From Bryobacteraceae bacterium (GTDB lineage Bacteria; Acidobacteriota; Terriglobia; Bryobacterales; Bryobacteraceae): a stretch of DNA of 64,000 nt. The notes under the pieces were generated by a model, which was not told where the DNA came from, did no database searches, and saw only the letters and a list, made by a program, of their open reading frames with translations. The stretch covers positions 1 to 64,000 of the forward strand of contig JAICJH010000018.1 of NCBI GenBank assembly GCA_025928545.1, in the 5' to 3' direction. Every line of letters starts with the position of its first letter. The first letter of the stretch is position 1. Of the stretch, positions 8,277 to 17,080 are shown piece after piece. Position numbers and translations under genes: made by a program.

Positions 8277-9434
8277 CTAATACTTCACGCCGCTCTTCTC
8301 GCCGCCGACCACTTTGCCTTTGGATTTCGAGGTGAGCGCCACCGAGAGCGAGTGCTTCTTCGTTTTCTCTGCCGGATCGGGGCTGAAGCCCACGACGTAC
8401 TGAGACAGCCCAGTATCTCGCGTGACCGAGAGAATTCTTGCCAGCGTCTCCCGATCGAGTTGATGCGGAACGAACGTCTGGCCTCCGGTCATTTCCCCCG
8501 CCTGGGTGATCGGCGGTAGAAAGCCTTTGTACCATCCGCCGGCGATATCCCCGGGATTTCCCGAGTCGCCTGACGATGGGGGTGGATCAGCCATCGCCAG
8601 CGCCCCTGCCTGGCCCCTGCCGCGAAGATGCTGTTCCTGCTTATTCATATCCATGACCACCGTATCGAACGGGATGCTCAGCGCAAGCGCAGGATCGACA
8701 ACACTGGAAAAGTCCTGCTTCAAAAGCGTTGCGCTGATTCCCTCGGTGAAGACAATCAGCAACCGGCGTGCATGGACCGGAGAAGCGGCGGCATCCTTAA
8801 GAGCGCCGACAATCGACTCACCCAGCCAGCCAAACTGAGGAGGAGGGCCAGACATCGGCTTAAAAATGTTGTCGCCGGGAAGCAGCGTGAGTTCGCCTTT
8901 GCCATCGGGGATCGGATCGAGCAGGGAGTGAAAAGCGCGGACAATCTCCCGCGGGTCGCTGCTGGCAGTGCAAAGCCGCTCCAGTTGCCGACCGGAAAAA
9001 TGATAGACCGCCAGACGGGTATCCATCCCGTTCATCTGAAGGATCGGGCGGGTGGTCGATTCATCCCAGTTGTCGAGGAACTTGTAATCGGCCTTCGGGT
9101 CAAGTTTCAGGTTGCGCAGATTGGCGGTCAGGCCAGCGGGTCCCTTCTCTGGCTCCGGCAGTGGGGTGGTGTCGAAAAGCAGAATCAGTTCCAGCGGAAG
9201 CGGATGCGGAGTGTTGGGACCTTCGAAAGTAGTGAACGGCCGGGGATGTCCGTCCTCACGCAGGATGACATCCGAAGGTTGCAGATCCGCGGCGAAGTAC
9301 TTACCCTGCTGGACATGGAACGGAACCAGCACCATTTTGGCGCTGGCGTCGAATGCCGGTGTGCCGGGTTCCTGCGCCAACAGCGCGGCTGCGATCAGAA
9401 GCGATGTAAAAAAGCAGTGAGTGGTGTGGAGCAT
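8277..9434 (-). CDS. Acidobacterial VWA-domain secreted protein (TIGR03436-like)
   Basis: 385 residues from ATG 9434, chosen because GGAGG lies seven bases upstream; an in-frame ATG at 9449 is possible but lacks a ribosome site. The signal peptide is MLHTTHCFFTSLLIAAALLA. The family pattern is visible: an N-terminal strand region with DVILREDGHPRPFTTFEG, then a VWA core starting LELILLFDTTPLPEPEKG and ending near TGLSQYVVGFSPDPAEK. The metal site is degenerate (DTTP rather than DxSxS). It is the third gene of a three-gene operon of related proteins, with a gap of 16 bases to the preceding stop. The role is unknown; VWA domains usually bind proteins. Confidence 0.85.
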   Translation of the reverse strand: MLHTTHCFFTSLLIAAALLAQEPGTPAFDASAKMVLVPFHVQQGKYFAADLQPSDVILREDGHPRPFTTFEGPNTPHPLPLELILLFDTTPLPEPEKGPAGLTANLRNLKLDPKADYKFLDNWDESTTRPILQMNGMDTRLAVYHFSGRQLERLCTASSDPREIVRAFHSLLDPIPDGKGELTLLPGDNIFKPMSGPPPQFGWLGESIVGALKDAAASPVHARRLLIVFTEGISATLLKQDFSSVVDPALALSIPFDTVVMDMNKQEQHLRGRGQAGALAMADPPPSSGDSGNPGDIAGGWYKGFLPPITQAGEMTGGQTFVPHQLDRETLARILSVTRDTGLSQYVVGFSPDPAEKTKKHSLSVALTSKSKGKVVGGEKSGVKY

Positions 9435-9450
9435 AGCTAACCTCCGCATA

Positions 9451-11403
9451 TCAGGGCTCTACTTCAAATGCGATCCTGCGGAGGGAACGGTTGCCGGCGG
9501 CATCCTGCCCGGTGATTTGCGCGGTATACGACCCCGGCGACAACTCGTCCGTCGGCAGCATCATGCCAAACGGTACCGCCGAAGTTCCCGCCACTGTTTC
9601 CGGCCTCAGGCTCGTCAAGCCAGTTTGTTTTACAATTTCTCCGGTTTTGGCGTTGAGCACTGTCATTTGCGCGCCCACGCCCGGATCGCCCTTCCGATCC
9701 GGATTGGCGAGTGCCGGCTCATAAATTTCTCCGTAAATGAAGGCCTTTTTGGATTTCTGCAATCGATTCGTCCCGGAGGGGACGAATTGCACTCCGTTGG
9801 CGACCAAAGGAACATTGTCGCCGAACAAATCCACTTCGGCGCCCAATACCGGGCTGCTGGCGGGAAGCGTCGATTCACTGATCGCCAGCCCGCTTAGCAG
9901 GAACGTCGATGGCGCCCACGGATCGATGACCAGGTGTGTTTCGACGTTGCCAAAACCGGTCGCACCTGAACTGAATGCCACCTTCAGATCGAACGCGCCC
10001 GATGCCATTTCGAATTGCTTTTCAAAGCGCCAGGGGCGGGACGCGAATTCGTCTACCTGACGTTGATCGTCCAGGGCCACCTTTGCAGTGTCGTTGAAAC
10101 GCGCAGCCACGCCGCCATCGGGAAGATAAGCAATGCCGATGATATTCAAGCTTGCCGTGAATTTGCCTTTGTCTTTCGCGAATTTCAGTTGGGAACCAGG
10201 GATAGCGAGCGTCAGGTCGACTCGCGCGGTGTTCGGAGCGATGTAGAAAAACGGAGTTTGCATCGTGGCGTGTAAAGTGGGCGCGGCATTCGCGTTCAGA
10301 CGTGCTTCCAGATCGCGCTCGGTGGAGGTTCCGACCACCACCGCGGGGTTGATTCCGTCGCAGTAGCGGGTTCGGGAGCGCACGTGGGCGCCGCCGCGAT
10401 CCACATCCACCTTGATAGCGTGGCAAGATCCCGGCTGCACCTCTTTTGCCGGCAGATATCCGAGGACGTAATACAGGCTCTGTTCTTTAGCGATTCTGGC
10501 CAGATCGTCCGGCAATTGGCCAGGTCCGGAAACGACGAAGCCGCCGGTGCCCTGAGCCAGACTGTAAAGTGCATCCGACGGGCCCGGCGCACTGAGATCG
10601 CTCTGGCCGCCGGGTTGCGGGAGACCGGGATTGGATCTTCCCATCTCGGCGATGCCTACGCTGCTCCTCTGGTTCTTGCCCGCCAGCATCCGGATGTCGA
10701 CCGGATAAATGGCGACGTTGGAGCGATTGCATTCCTCAATCGAGGGCTTCATCAGATCCTGGCTGACGCTCCCGCCTTCCGAAAACAAGACGATCGTTTT
10801 GCGGCCAGGAACCTTCGCCAGCCCTTTCGCGACGTTCCGCAGAGCCTCCGGCAGCGCGCTCGCCGCATTGTATCCGGCTCGACTGATGATGCCGACGGCG
10901 CCCGGCGCGCCAGCCGAAGCAACGGATAATTTCGGCGCAATAATGGCCTGCTTCAGCCGATCCATATCGCCGGTGAGATTCTGCGTGACCCGCACTGTCC
11001 CGCCAAATTCGACTATCGACATCAAATGGTTGGATCCGGCGTTCAATCCAATGAATTTCATTGCCGCATCCCTGGCGTAGTGCTGATCTGTCTGCGGCAT
11101 ACTGGCGTTATCGAAGAAAAGAACCAGGTAACGCTTTTCGGCATCCGGCGCCTCATCGGTCAGGTACGAGAAACTGGTTAGCGTCTGCTCTTTGCCGTCT
11201 TCGCGAACCTTGAAGTCCTTACGGGTCAAATCGCCGATATATGCGCCTTTTCTGTCCGTGACGATTGAATCGATGAGAACGAGACGGGAATCGCTGCTGA
11301 AAACGCCATCGCTGTCGATTGCCGGTGCGCTTTTCTTCTGGGCCTCCGCATTGACGGCCAGGAGCAACGTCATGGCACCCATGACAAGGTGAAGTTTAGT
11401 CAA
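9451..11403 (-). CDS. Acidobacterial VWA-domain secreted protein with C-terminal extension
   Basis: About 650 residues. I place the start at TTG 11403, which overlaps the TGA of the preceding gene (TTGA) and gives a proper signal peptide, TKLHLVMGAMTLLLAVNAEA; longer readings run into the neighbour's coding sequence. The VWA core contains LVLIDSIVTDRKGAYIGDLT, the strand YLVLFFDNASMPQTD, and KGLAKVPGRKTIVLFSEGGS. The last 200 residues form an extra beta-rich region (FDLKVAFSSGATGFGNVETH; SYTAQITGQDAAGNRSLRRI). It is the middle gene of the VWA operon. Translational coupling through the TTGA overlap is likely. Function is unknown. Confidence 0.85.
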   Translation of the reverse strand: MTKLHLVMGAMTLLLAVNAEAQKKSAPAIDSDGVFSSDSRLVLIDSIVTDRKGAYIGDLTRKDFKVREDGKEQTLTSFSYLTDEAPDAEKRYLVLFFDNASMPQTDQHYARDAAMKFIGLNAGSNHLMSIVEFGGTVRVTQNLTGDMDRLKQAIIAPKLSVASAGAPGAVGIISRAGYNAASALPEALRNVAKGLAKVPGRKTIVLFSEGGSVSQDLMKPSIEECNRSNVAIYPVDIRMLAGKNQRSSVGIAEMGRSNPGLPQPGGQSDLSAPGPSDALYSLAQGTGGFVVSGPGQLPDDLARIAKEQSLYYVLGYLPAKEVQPGSCHAIKVDVDRGGAHVRSRTRYCDGINPAVVVGTSTERDLEARLNANAAPTLHATMQTPFFYIAPNTARVDLTLAIPGSQLKFAKDKGKFTASLNIIGIAYLPDGGVAARFNDTAKVALDDQRQVDEFASRPWRFEKQFEMASGAFDLKVAFSSGATGFGNVETHLVIDPWAPSTFLLSGLAISESTLPASSPVLGAEVDLFGDNVPLVANGVQFVPSGTNRLQKSKKAFIYGEIYEPALANPDRKGDPGVGAQMTVLNAKTGEIVKQTGLTSLRPETVAGTSAVPFGMMLPTDELSPGSYTAQITGQDAAGNRSLRRIAFEVEP

Positions 11404-13115
11404 GGTATTCTCACCGCGCTGTTCTGCGCGGTCATCGTCTGACCTTCCGCATCCCGCAGCACCAGCCGGATCACATAAGTACCCGGGGGAACCGTGAAAT
11501 CGGAACGTACGGAAATTCCACCGCTGAGCCTGTCGTTTTGCTGCGCACCCTCCAGCAGCCGCATCTCGATCGTCTTTGACACGGCCTGAACGAAGGTCCC
11601 GTTGCGATCGAAGAGAGCGCAAACAACTCGCACGTCATTGACGTCCCTGCCATCGGCTTTGCGGAAGCGCAGTTTTCTGACGTCGACTCGCGAGGTCACA
11701 GACAGTCTGGCTTCCGATTCGCTCGCTTTGAAGAACCGGGTATTCATCTCGACCGGGATTTCGTTCATTTCGTCCCGTGAATACAGCGCCTGGCTGATCT
11801 CTTCTTTCGCATCTTCCTCGGCCGTCGCCTGATGGGTCGGCGCGTAGTAGCCACGGCGGGCATCCACGGACATACCAGCCGGCATTTTCAGACTGACTTT
11901 CAAGGAATGGAACTTGCCATCGAGTCTGAGGTTTTGTGGTGAAAAGCCGAGCAGGTAGAAAACCTCGGGCGCGGTTGCGAGTTCCTGTAAGCCCCGCGTC
12001 TGATCATTACCGTGGAAGGATCTGCCGCCCGTTCCTGACGTCAGGTCGTCCAAAGTTCCGGAAGTAGTCACGTCGTCGGCCCGGTCCAGTCTTCCTCCAC
12101 GGACATCTGCTCCCCTGTTTTCGGCGCTGAACATGGCAGGCGCGTGAACTCCCTTCACATCCAGCGCATTGATCACAACGCCGGATCGGATAGCCAGATC
12201 GATCGCCGGCCCTTCATCCGAGGACTGGTCCTGACTCAAAATGAAACCGGGCGATGCGAAGATCAGCGTACGCAGTCCCGGCATTCCGGACATTCTGCGA
12301 ACCACGTCTTTCAGGCTGACGATAGCGGCGTTCGTCTCGATCCTGCCCTGCTCCAGCACGGTACGCGCGTGGCCCATCGCGATGTCCACCGCAGATTGAT
12401 ATTCGATAAGGCCATAACAGGTGATGCTCTGAACTTCCCCGGCCGCGAGGGCGATTGCGTCGGCGTCATGCCCGTTAACCATCTGATCGGCCCGATAAAC
12501 ACTAAGGGTGGGGCATTTTTCCGCGACGGCTCTTCCGAGCGGGTGCACCGCAAGCTTGAACAGGGTCTTATTGAGCAAATCCCGGTCTTCCGTGAAGTCC
12601 ACGACAGTCTGGCCAGAAGTGGTGAAGATGGCTACGCGGTCAGCCGGCTTCATGGTGGATGCGATAAATTTCTGCGCGGCTTCGCGCGCATACACCAGAT
12701 CCGCGAACTTGATATGAACATCATCGAACAGGAAGCCGACAAAATGGTCAGGCGCGATCAATGAAGGTGGGTCGGCTTTTCCCTCGGAAGATTCCCTCGG
12801 TTCCGGAGTTCTGACGACCGCGATCGCCTTACCCCCGCCAGATTTCTCGATGGAGAACTTTGAAATGGCCTGGGGCTTGCCTTTGTCGAAAAGTTGAAAA
12901 TCTTCCTCGCGAAGCGTGCCGATTGGGTGGCCGTTCCTGTCACGCACGACCACCGGAACCTCGATCAGTGTGACCCTGGATTGGAAGACAGCCACTTCCT
13001 CGTGCGTGCTGACCTCGGGTGTGGACGCGGCTTGCTGCAAGTCCGGTGCGGCGGTCAACAGGAATGCCGACGCTGCTATTGCGATAAGAAAAGTTCTCAG
13101 CCCACGCCGGATCAT
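11400..13115 (-). CDS. Acidobacterial VWA-domain secreted protein
   Basis: 571 residues from ATG 13115, which starts the signal peptide IRRGLRTFLIAIAASAFLLT; longer readings only add basic sequence without a ribosome site. Typical family segments are VTLIEVPVVVRDRNGHPIGT (substrate-like strand), LREEDFQLFDKGKPQAISKF, the VWA first strand HFVGFLFDDVHIKFADLVYA, and the end VFYLLGFSPQNLRLDGKFHS. A C-terminal beta domain follows (ISVRSDFTVPPGTYVIRLVL). It is the first gene of the three-gene VWA operon and ends in a TTGA overlap with the next gene. Function is unknown, and the three proteins may form one surface complex. Confidence 0.85.
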   Translation of the reverse strand: MIRRGLRTFLIAIAASAFLLTAAPDLQQAASTPEVSTHEEVAVFQSRVTLIEVPVVVRDRNGHPIGTLREEDFQLFDKGKPQAISKFSIEKSGGGKAIAVVRTPEPRESSEGKADPPSLIAPDHFVGFLFDDVHIKFADLVYAREAAQKFIASTMKPADRVAIFTTSGQTVVDFTEDRDLLNKTLFKLAVHPLGRAVAEKCPTLSVYRADQMVNGHDADAIALAAGEVQSITCYGLIEYQSAVDIAMGHARTVLEQGRIETNAAIVSLKDVVRRMSGMPGLRTLIFASPGFILSQDQSSDEGPAIDLAIRSGVVINALDVKGVHAPAMFSAENRGADVRGGRLDRADDVTTSGTLDDLTSGTGGRSFHGNDQTRGLQELATAPEVFYLLGFSPQNLRLDGKFHSLKVSLKMPAGMSVDARRGYYAPTHQATAEEDAKEEISQALYSRDEMNEIPVEMNTRFFKASESEARLSVTSRVDVRKLRFRKADGRDVNDVRVVCALFDRNGTFVQAVSKTIEMRLLEGAQQNDRLSGGISVRSDFTVPPGTYVIRLVLRDAEGQTMTAQNSAVRIP

Positions 13116-13249
13116 AAACACAATGGCTTCTATTCTACCGGTTTTTTTGCGTGCTGCTTTTCCGCGCTGCATCGACGGCAAAGGTGGTAACATCCCAGCA
13201 GCAACACATCAGCAACCAGCTGATTAACAACGGTCAGGGTCTATCCAAA

Positions 13250-14071
13250 ATGAGCAGTAACAGTTGGAAGCGACTGGTGGCGGCAATTCTGGGACTGGTA
13301 GTGCCTGCCGTGGCCCAGTCGGACAATGCAGTCAAGAGATTTGATACGGTAGCCATACGCGTTGTGCCACCGGATGCGCCTAATCCGCCACGATCGGTGG
13401 ACTTCAGTCCGATATATCCCGGCGGCCGGTTCATGGATTCGCACATTCCGCTCCTCTTCATGATCGGTTTTGCATATGACGTGCACACCGGAGAAGATGT
13501 ACTCGGACTACCGAAGTGGGCCGAAAATACGGCCTACTCCATCTCGGCTAAGGCTGGTGACGACTACTCAGCGGCAAGCCCGGAGGATAATGTTGCGCAG
13601 TTGCGGTTAATGATGCGAACGATGTTATCGGATCGCTTTCACCTGCAAATAGAGTCCGAAACGCGGGACCACAAAGGTCTGATGCTGGAAGTGGGTGCCG
13701 CGGGGCTTAAGATCGGCGAGGTCAGTGCGCCCATACCGCCCGCAAAAGCCGGGTATGTATTTTCGAATGCATCAAAGAATGGAGCGGGGAGTATCACAGG
13801 GTCCACGGCGACTATGGCCGGATTGGCGGTGTCCTTAACGAATTCCCTTGGCCAGCCGGTGGTGGATCGAACCGGTTTGAAGGGCTACTACGATCTGAAT
13901 CTGAGATGGCCCGGCGATGATCAGGAAAACGCGGCTGGCTTTGGATCGCCCGTTTTCGTAGCGGGGGCTCTCCAGATGTTACGGGACAAGCTTGGTCTGC
14001 GCATTACGCCGACAACTCTACCGGTAAAGACCTGGAAGGTGACTCACGTCGAACCTCCTACTGAGAACTAG
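13250..14071 (+). CDS. TIGR03435-type soil-associated secreted protein
   Basis: 273 residues from ATG 13250; the preceding in-frame codons back to 13151 overlap the divergent promoter region and look non-coding. Signal peptide: KRLVAAILGLVVPAVAQ. The family signature is clear: FDTVAIRVVPPDAPNPPRSV (the variant of FEVASIKP), PGGRFMDSHIPLLFMIGFAY, LPKWAENTAYSISAKAGDDY, LMMRTMLSDRFHLQIESETR, and GQPVVDRTGLKGYYDLNLRW near the C-terminus. These proteins are numerous in Acidobacteria and their function is unknown. The gene ends exactly against the convergent beta-helix gene (TAG at 14069-14071 followed by CTA at 14072-14074). Confidence 0.9.
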   Translation: MSSNSWKRLVAAILGLVVPAVAQSDNAVKRFDTVAIRVVPPDAPNPPRSVDFSPIYPGGRFMDSHIPLLFMIGFAYDVHTGEDVLGLPKWAENTAYSISAKAGDDYSAASPEDNVAQLRLMMRTMLSDRFHLQIESETRDHKGLMLEVGAAGLKIGEVSAPIPPAKAGYVFSNASKNGAGSITGSTATMAGLAVSLTNSLGQPVVDRTGLKGYYDLNLRWPGDDQENAAGFGSPVFVAGALQMLRDKLGLRITPTTLPVKTWKVTHVEPPTEN

Positions 14072-15277
14072 CTACCCGCCGCTGCGGCCGCGCGATCCAA
14101 CAGGCACCGGACGGTAGCCCACGCCCGCATACTCCGGCGCGTGGGGCACAAATTGCGCATCAAACCGCGGATCCGGCGGATCGAACGTATTCACCTTCCG
14201 ATCAATCGTCCCCCGCAGGTCGTTCGTCTCGCCATGGATGAACGACTCCCGTACCCCGCCGCCCCCAGTGATGTCGATCTCGTACCGCGCTCCGGTCGGG
14301 ATCCCGCCTTTCAACGTGTTGTTCCAGAAAATCGACTTCACGTAAGTGCTGCCGGTGCCGTTGTCGTCAACGCCGGCGCAGTTGCCGGTGAAAGTGCAGC
14401 GGCTGACCTCAGCACGGGACCCGTCGAACACTGTCATCGCGCCCGAGCCGTTCTCCGCGTGATACTCGCCACCGGTCAGCAAGCCGATGTAGTCGACACC
14501 GAGATTCCCGATGTTGCCGACGAACAGACAGTTTTCGAGCCTGGCGCGGCTGAACTTCAGGAGATCGAACGCCGCGCCGGTGATCTGCGTACGGTTGTTG
14601 CGGAAAATGCAGTCACGAAACGACGCGGCGTCCGGCACCTCACCGCCGAGCAGCTGGCCAAGGTGCTCCACGGATACGCCGGCGCCGCACGGACTGGTGT
14701 AATTGTCCACCACCTCGACCCGCTCGATGGTCGGATAGGAGCGCGCATAGACCTTGATGCCGCCGCCATCCATAAAGAAGAATGCGGTTTTGGGCACGTC
14801 ATCGGCTTCGATCGGCGAGTGCTGGCCGGTGCCATTGGTGTAATTGTTCGCGCCGGTGATGCGAAAGCCGCGCAGCACGGTCTTCGTCGAAATGCCGTCG
14901 CCGAAATATACGACGTGAGTGACGACGGCCGGGAAGCTCGGCGCCTTCTTGTCGGCGATCTCAGGATTGGCGGCAGTCAGCACCACCTCGCCGACCGCTT
15001 CGAGAGTGATGCCGTCGTGCCTCCTGTTGAACCAGATCAGGGCCTGCGCGTGCGCCGCCGGGCGATAGGTTCCGGCGTGGACGTAGACGGTTTTGTTGGC
15101 CGGATCCTTCGCGGCAGCCTCGAGCGCCGCCTGGATATTGCCGCCGGGCTGCACGCGGTAGGCACGCGCGGCGGCGTCGAGCGTCACGCCATCCATTGCA
15201 TCGCGGCGTTGGGCGAGACCGTAACCCGGCGCCGCGGAGGCAGCGGACTCCATCCGGATAAACGCACGTCTGCGCAT
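14072..15277 (-). CDS. Right-handed parallel beta-helix protein
   Basis: 401 residues from ATG 15277 (a TTG two codons earlier is possible). The N-terminus RRRAFIRMESAASAAPGYGL looks like a weak Tat-type leader. The start of the mature part, YRVQPGGNIQAALEAAAKDP then NKTVYVHAGTYRPA, is the classic opening of pectate-lyase-like/DUF1565 beta-helix proteins. Repeating turns follow: FRDCIFRNNRTQITGAAFDL, RLENCLFVGNIGNLGVDYIG, SRCTFTGNCAGVDDNGTGST. No definite catalytic residues can be assigned, so carbohydrate binding or lyase activity is only a possibility. It converges with the TIGR03435 gene with no intervening base. Confidence 0.8.
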   Translation of the reverse strand: MRRRAFIRMESAASAAPGYGLAQRRDAMDGVTLDAAARAYRVQPGGNIQAALEAAAKDPANKTVYVHAGTYRPAAHAQALIWFNRRHDGITLEAVGEVVLTAANPEIADKKAPSFPAVVTHVVYFGDGISTKTVLRGFRITGANNYTNGTGQHSPIEADDVPKTAFFFMDGGGIKVYARSYPTIERVEVVDNYTSPCGAGVSVEHLGQLLGGEVPDAASFRDCIFRNNRTQITGAAFDLLKFSRARLENCLFVGNIGNLGVDYIGLLTGGEYHAENGSGAMTVFDGSRAEVSRCTFTGNCAGVDDNGTGSTYVKSIFWNNTLKGGIPTGARYEIDITGGGGVRESFIHGETNDLRGTIDRKVNTFDPPDPRFDAQFVPHAPEYAGVGYRPVPVGSRGRSGG

Positions 15278-15325
15278 AGTCAACTCAGCCTATCACGGCA
15301 AAGTCGCGTATCCTTGAAGAGACTC

Positions 15326-16138
15326 ATGCGCGCGCGAACGTCGACCTTTACGCTATTGCTGCTCTTCACCGCACCGCTCATCGCTCAGACAATCGATGCC
15401 ATTCCGGAGGCCAACCCCGCGAGACCGACAGTCTCCACTCCAGCCACGTTAACCCCCGTCGGCTACCTTCAATTCGAGACGGGCGGTCTCGGAGCCGTCA
15501 CGTCGCCGGAATTCGGCACCCGTATCAGCATCAACCAGGTAACGAAACTGACCGTTATCCCCAGGTTGCAGTTCCTGGTGTTGACCGAGCCGTATATCCA
15601 CAGCAGCAACAGCCGGGGCGGAGACAAGGAAATCCATGCTGGTGAAGTTTTCCTGGGGGCACAGGGTGTTCTGGTTCAGGGCAAATCCGATGATGCCCTG
15701 CGTCCCACTGTTGCCGTGAGTTACATTCGCCGCGTCTATGAGAGCCCAGCCCCGGAACTCGACCTCGGAACTTTTCGGCAAAGCGGCACTCTTCTCTTCA
15801 GCGACGATGTGGCCGGATTCCATCTCGATGCCAACTTCATCATTGCGGAGCAAATCGAATCCGGCGTACGGCGGGCTCAGTTGGCGCAGACGCTTTCCAT
15901 TTCTCACCCGTTAAAAAAATTCACCATTTCAGGCGAAATCTGGCATTTCTCCCAACCGTTTCTCGGTTCGGATGCGACAGGCAACCTCTGGGCGATTTCC
16001 CGTGCGCTTCGGCCAAACCTCGTGCTCGATGCAGGCTTCGATCACGGCTTCACCCGGACTTCCACGCACTGGGAAGAATTCCTCGGATTCACCTATCTCT
16101 TGCCCCATCGACTTTGGCCCGGCCCTGCCCGAAAATGA
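15326..16138 (+). CDS. Putative outer-membrane beta-barrel protein (phenol MetA-like transporter family)
   Basis: 270 residues from ATG 15326, which follows a GAAGAGA ribosome site and opens a signal peptide (RTSTFTLLLLFTAPLIAQ). A much longer frame open upstream to 14141 is the antisense shadow of the beta-helix gene and is rejected. The mature protein has alternating amphipathic strands typical of a small barrel (TLTPVGYLQFETGGLGAVTS; LRPTVAVSYIRRVYES; GFHLDANFIIAEQIESG; LRPNLVLDAGFDHGFTRTST), ending in an aromatic-rich strand. The pattern resembles PF13557-type proteins, but the substrate is unknown. It converges with the DinB gene, 18 bases away. Confidence 0.65.
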   Translation: MRARTSTFTLLLLFTAPLIAQTIDAIPEANPARPTVSTPATLTPVGYLQFETGGLGAVTSPEFGTRISINQVTKLTVIPRLQFLVLTEPYIHSSNSRGGDKEIHAGEVFLGAQGVLVQGKSDDALRPTVAVSYIRRVYESPAPELDLGTFRQSGTLLFSDDVAGFHLDANFIIAEQIESGVRRAQLAQTLSISHPLKKFTISGEIWHFSQPFLGSDATGNLWAISRALRPNLVLDAGFDHGFTRTSTHWEEFLGFTYLLPHRLWPGPARK

Positions 16139-16156
16139 TGGATGAATTCCCAACCG

Positions 16157-16723
16157 CTACTGGCCGCTCTGCGCTGCCCGCATCGATGCGATCCGCTCCT
16201 CCATGCTTCTCGTCAGGTGTGGAGTGATGCCGAGCATCCGCTCAATCGTCATCAACTGCCCGCGATGATGCATCTCGTGTTCCTTCGGAGCAATCAGCAT
16301 TTCGAATCGCGACTTGGTGCGAGGTTCCATGCCTTCCGGATACTCGACCTGTTCCGCCAGAAAAGCCTCCGACGCTCCTTCAAGAATTGCGGCGTACTTG
16401 TCGCCTTCGCTGCGCAGCAGTTCCAGCACCTGCGCCTTTGTACGGGGCGTCTTGACTTCGGCCTGCAACTCACCCATCAGCCCGAAAAAATCGAAACCCA
16501 CAAGGCTGTTGCGGTGCTGTGTTACGTGGATCTGTTCCTGCACACGCGACATGACGGCGATGTGTACCAGAGTCTCCGCTACTGTCCGAGCGCCTTCCGC
16601 GGGACGAAATCCGTACTTATCTTCCGGAATCTCGCCGGCGATCTTAAGCGTATTCTCCCGGACCGTGCGAAACGATCGGGCGAGTTCTTTTGCTCCATAG
16701 TAAGTCATTGACTGATTATCCAT
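16157..16723 (-). CDS. DinB-like metal-binding four-helix protein
   Basis: 188 residues. The DinB/YfiT fold is indicated by the helix pattern and the three metal-ligand histidines: one in ETLVHIAVMSR and two in KEHEMHHRGQLMTIERML, the usual HxxxH near the C-terminal helix. A segment IPEDKYGFRPAEGARTVAET is typical of soil-bacterial members. Family members are cytoplasmic thiol-dependent transferases or proteins of unknown function; despite the name, no role in DNA damage should be assumed. It has no signal peptide. The neighbours do not suggest a substrate. Confidence 0.85.
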   Translation of the reverse strand: MDNQSMTYYGAKELARSFRTVRENTLKIAGEIPEDKYGFRPAEGARTVAETLVHIAVMSRVQEQIHVTQHRNSLVGFDFFGLMGELQAEVKTPRTKAQVLELLRSEGDKYAAILEGASEAFLAEQVEYPEGMEPRTKSRFEMLIAPKEHEMHHRGQLMTIERMLGITPHLTRSMEERIASMRAAQSGQ

Positions 16724-17080
16724 CGTGGACTTAAGCCAAAGCCAGTTTGTCGAACTTCGAACTCTATTTGGCTCTTTATCAGCGACTTGCCAAAAACCAG
16801 CCTCAAAACCGGCAGTCCGGGATGCTACCTTTCAAAAAGGAGAAGAACTACAGCCGATGCAACGCCGCCAGATCCGTCGAATCATAAAGGTCTTATCGGC
16901 GTGTATCGGCGCGCATCGGCGGCCATTTTCGGTTTTTCAGCGTTCAGCTAAAGCCCATCCTCAATCCGCACTGCAAATAAACGGTTTACCTCCCAAATGG
17001 GTCCCTTTTTTCGAATCGGCAAATCGCCCAACCGCCAGTTCGTTTTGTAAAAACGGCATTCTGCCCTTACTGGCGGCAAA
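16724..17080. other. Non-coding region (357 bases) with a dispersed repeat
   Basis: No convincing gene lies between the DinB-like gene and the DUF58 gene. A frame running 16725-17084 translates the repeat and has no family features. A second stop-bounded frame (about 16733-16885) reads NFELYLALYQRLAKNQPQNR and then SGMLPFKKEKNYSR; it has no start codon and could be a gene remnant. The stretch also contains repeat copy B (16893-16926) and a purine-rich AAAAAGGAGAAGAA at about 16835 that resembles a ribosome site without a good start codon at the right distance. Confidence 0.5.
16893..16926 (+). repeat. Intergenic repeat, copy B
   Basis: TTATCGGCGTGTATCGGCGC followed by GCATCGGCGGCCAT, matching copy A at 2084-2117 (minus strand) with a handful of substitutions. 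Both copies hold three phased ATCGGCG units and are followed by a T-rich stretch. It lies about 155 bases upstream of the DUF58 gene. Function unknown. Confidence 0.7.

Noticed and set aside
14141..15325. N-terminal 395 codons of a long plus-strand frame ending at 16138
   Set aside because: This part is antisense to the beta-helix gene. The real gene starts at ATG 15326 with a ribosome site and signal peptide.
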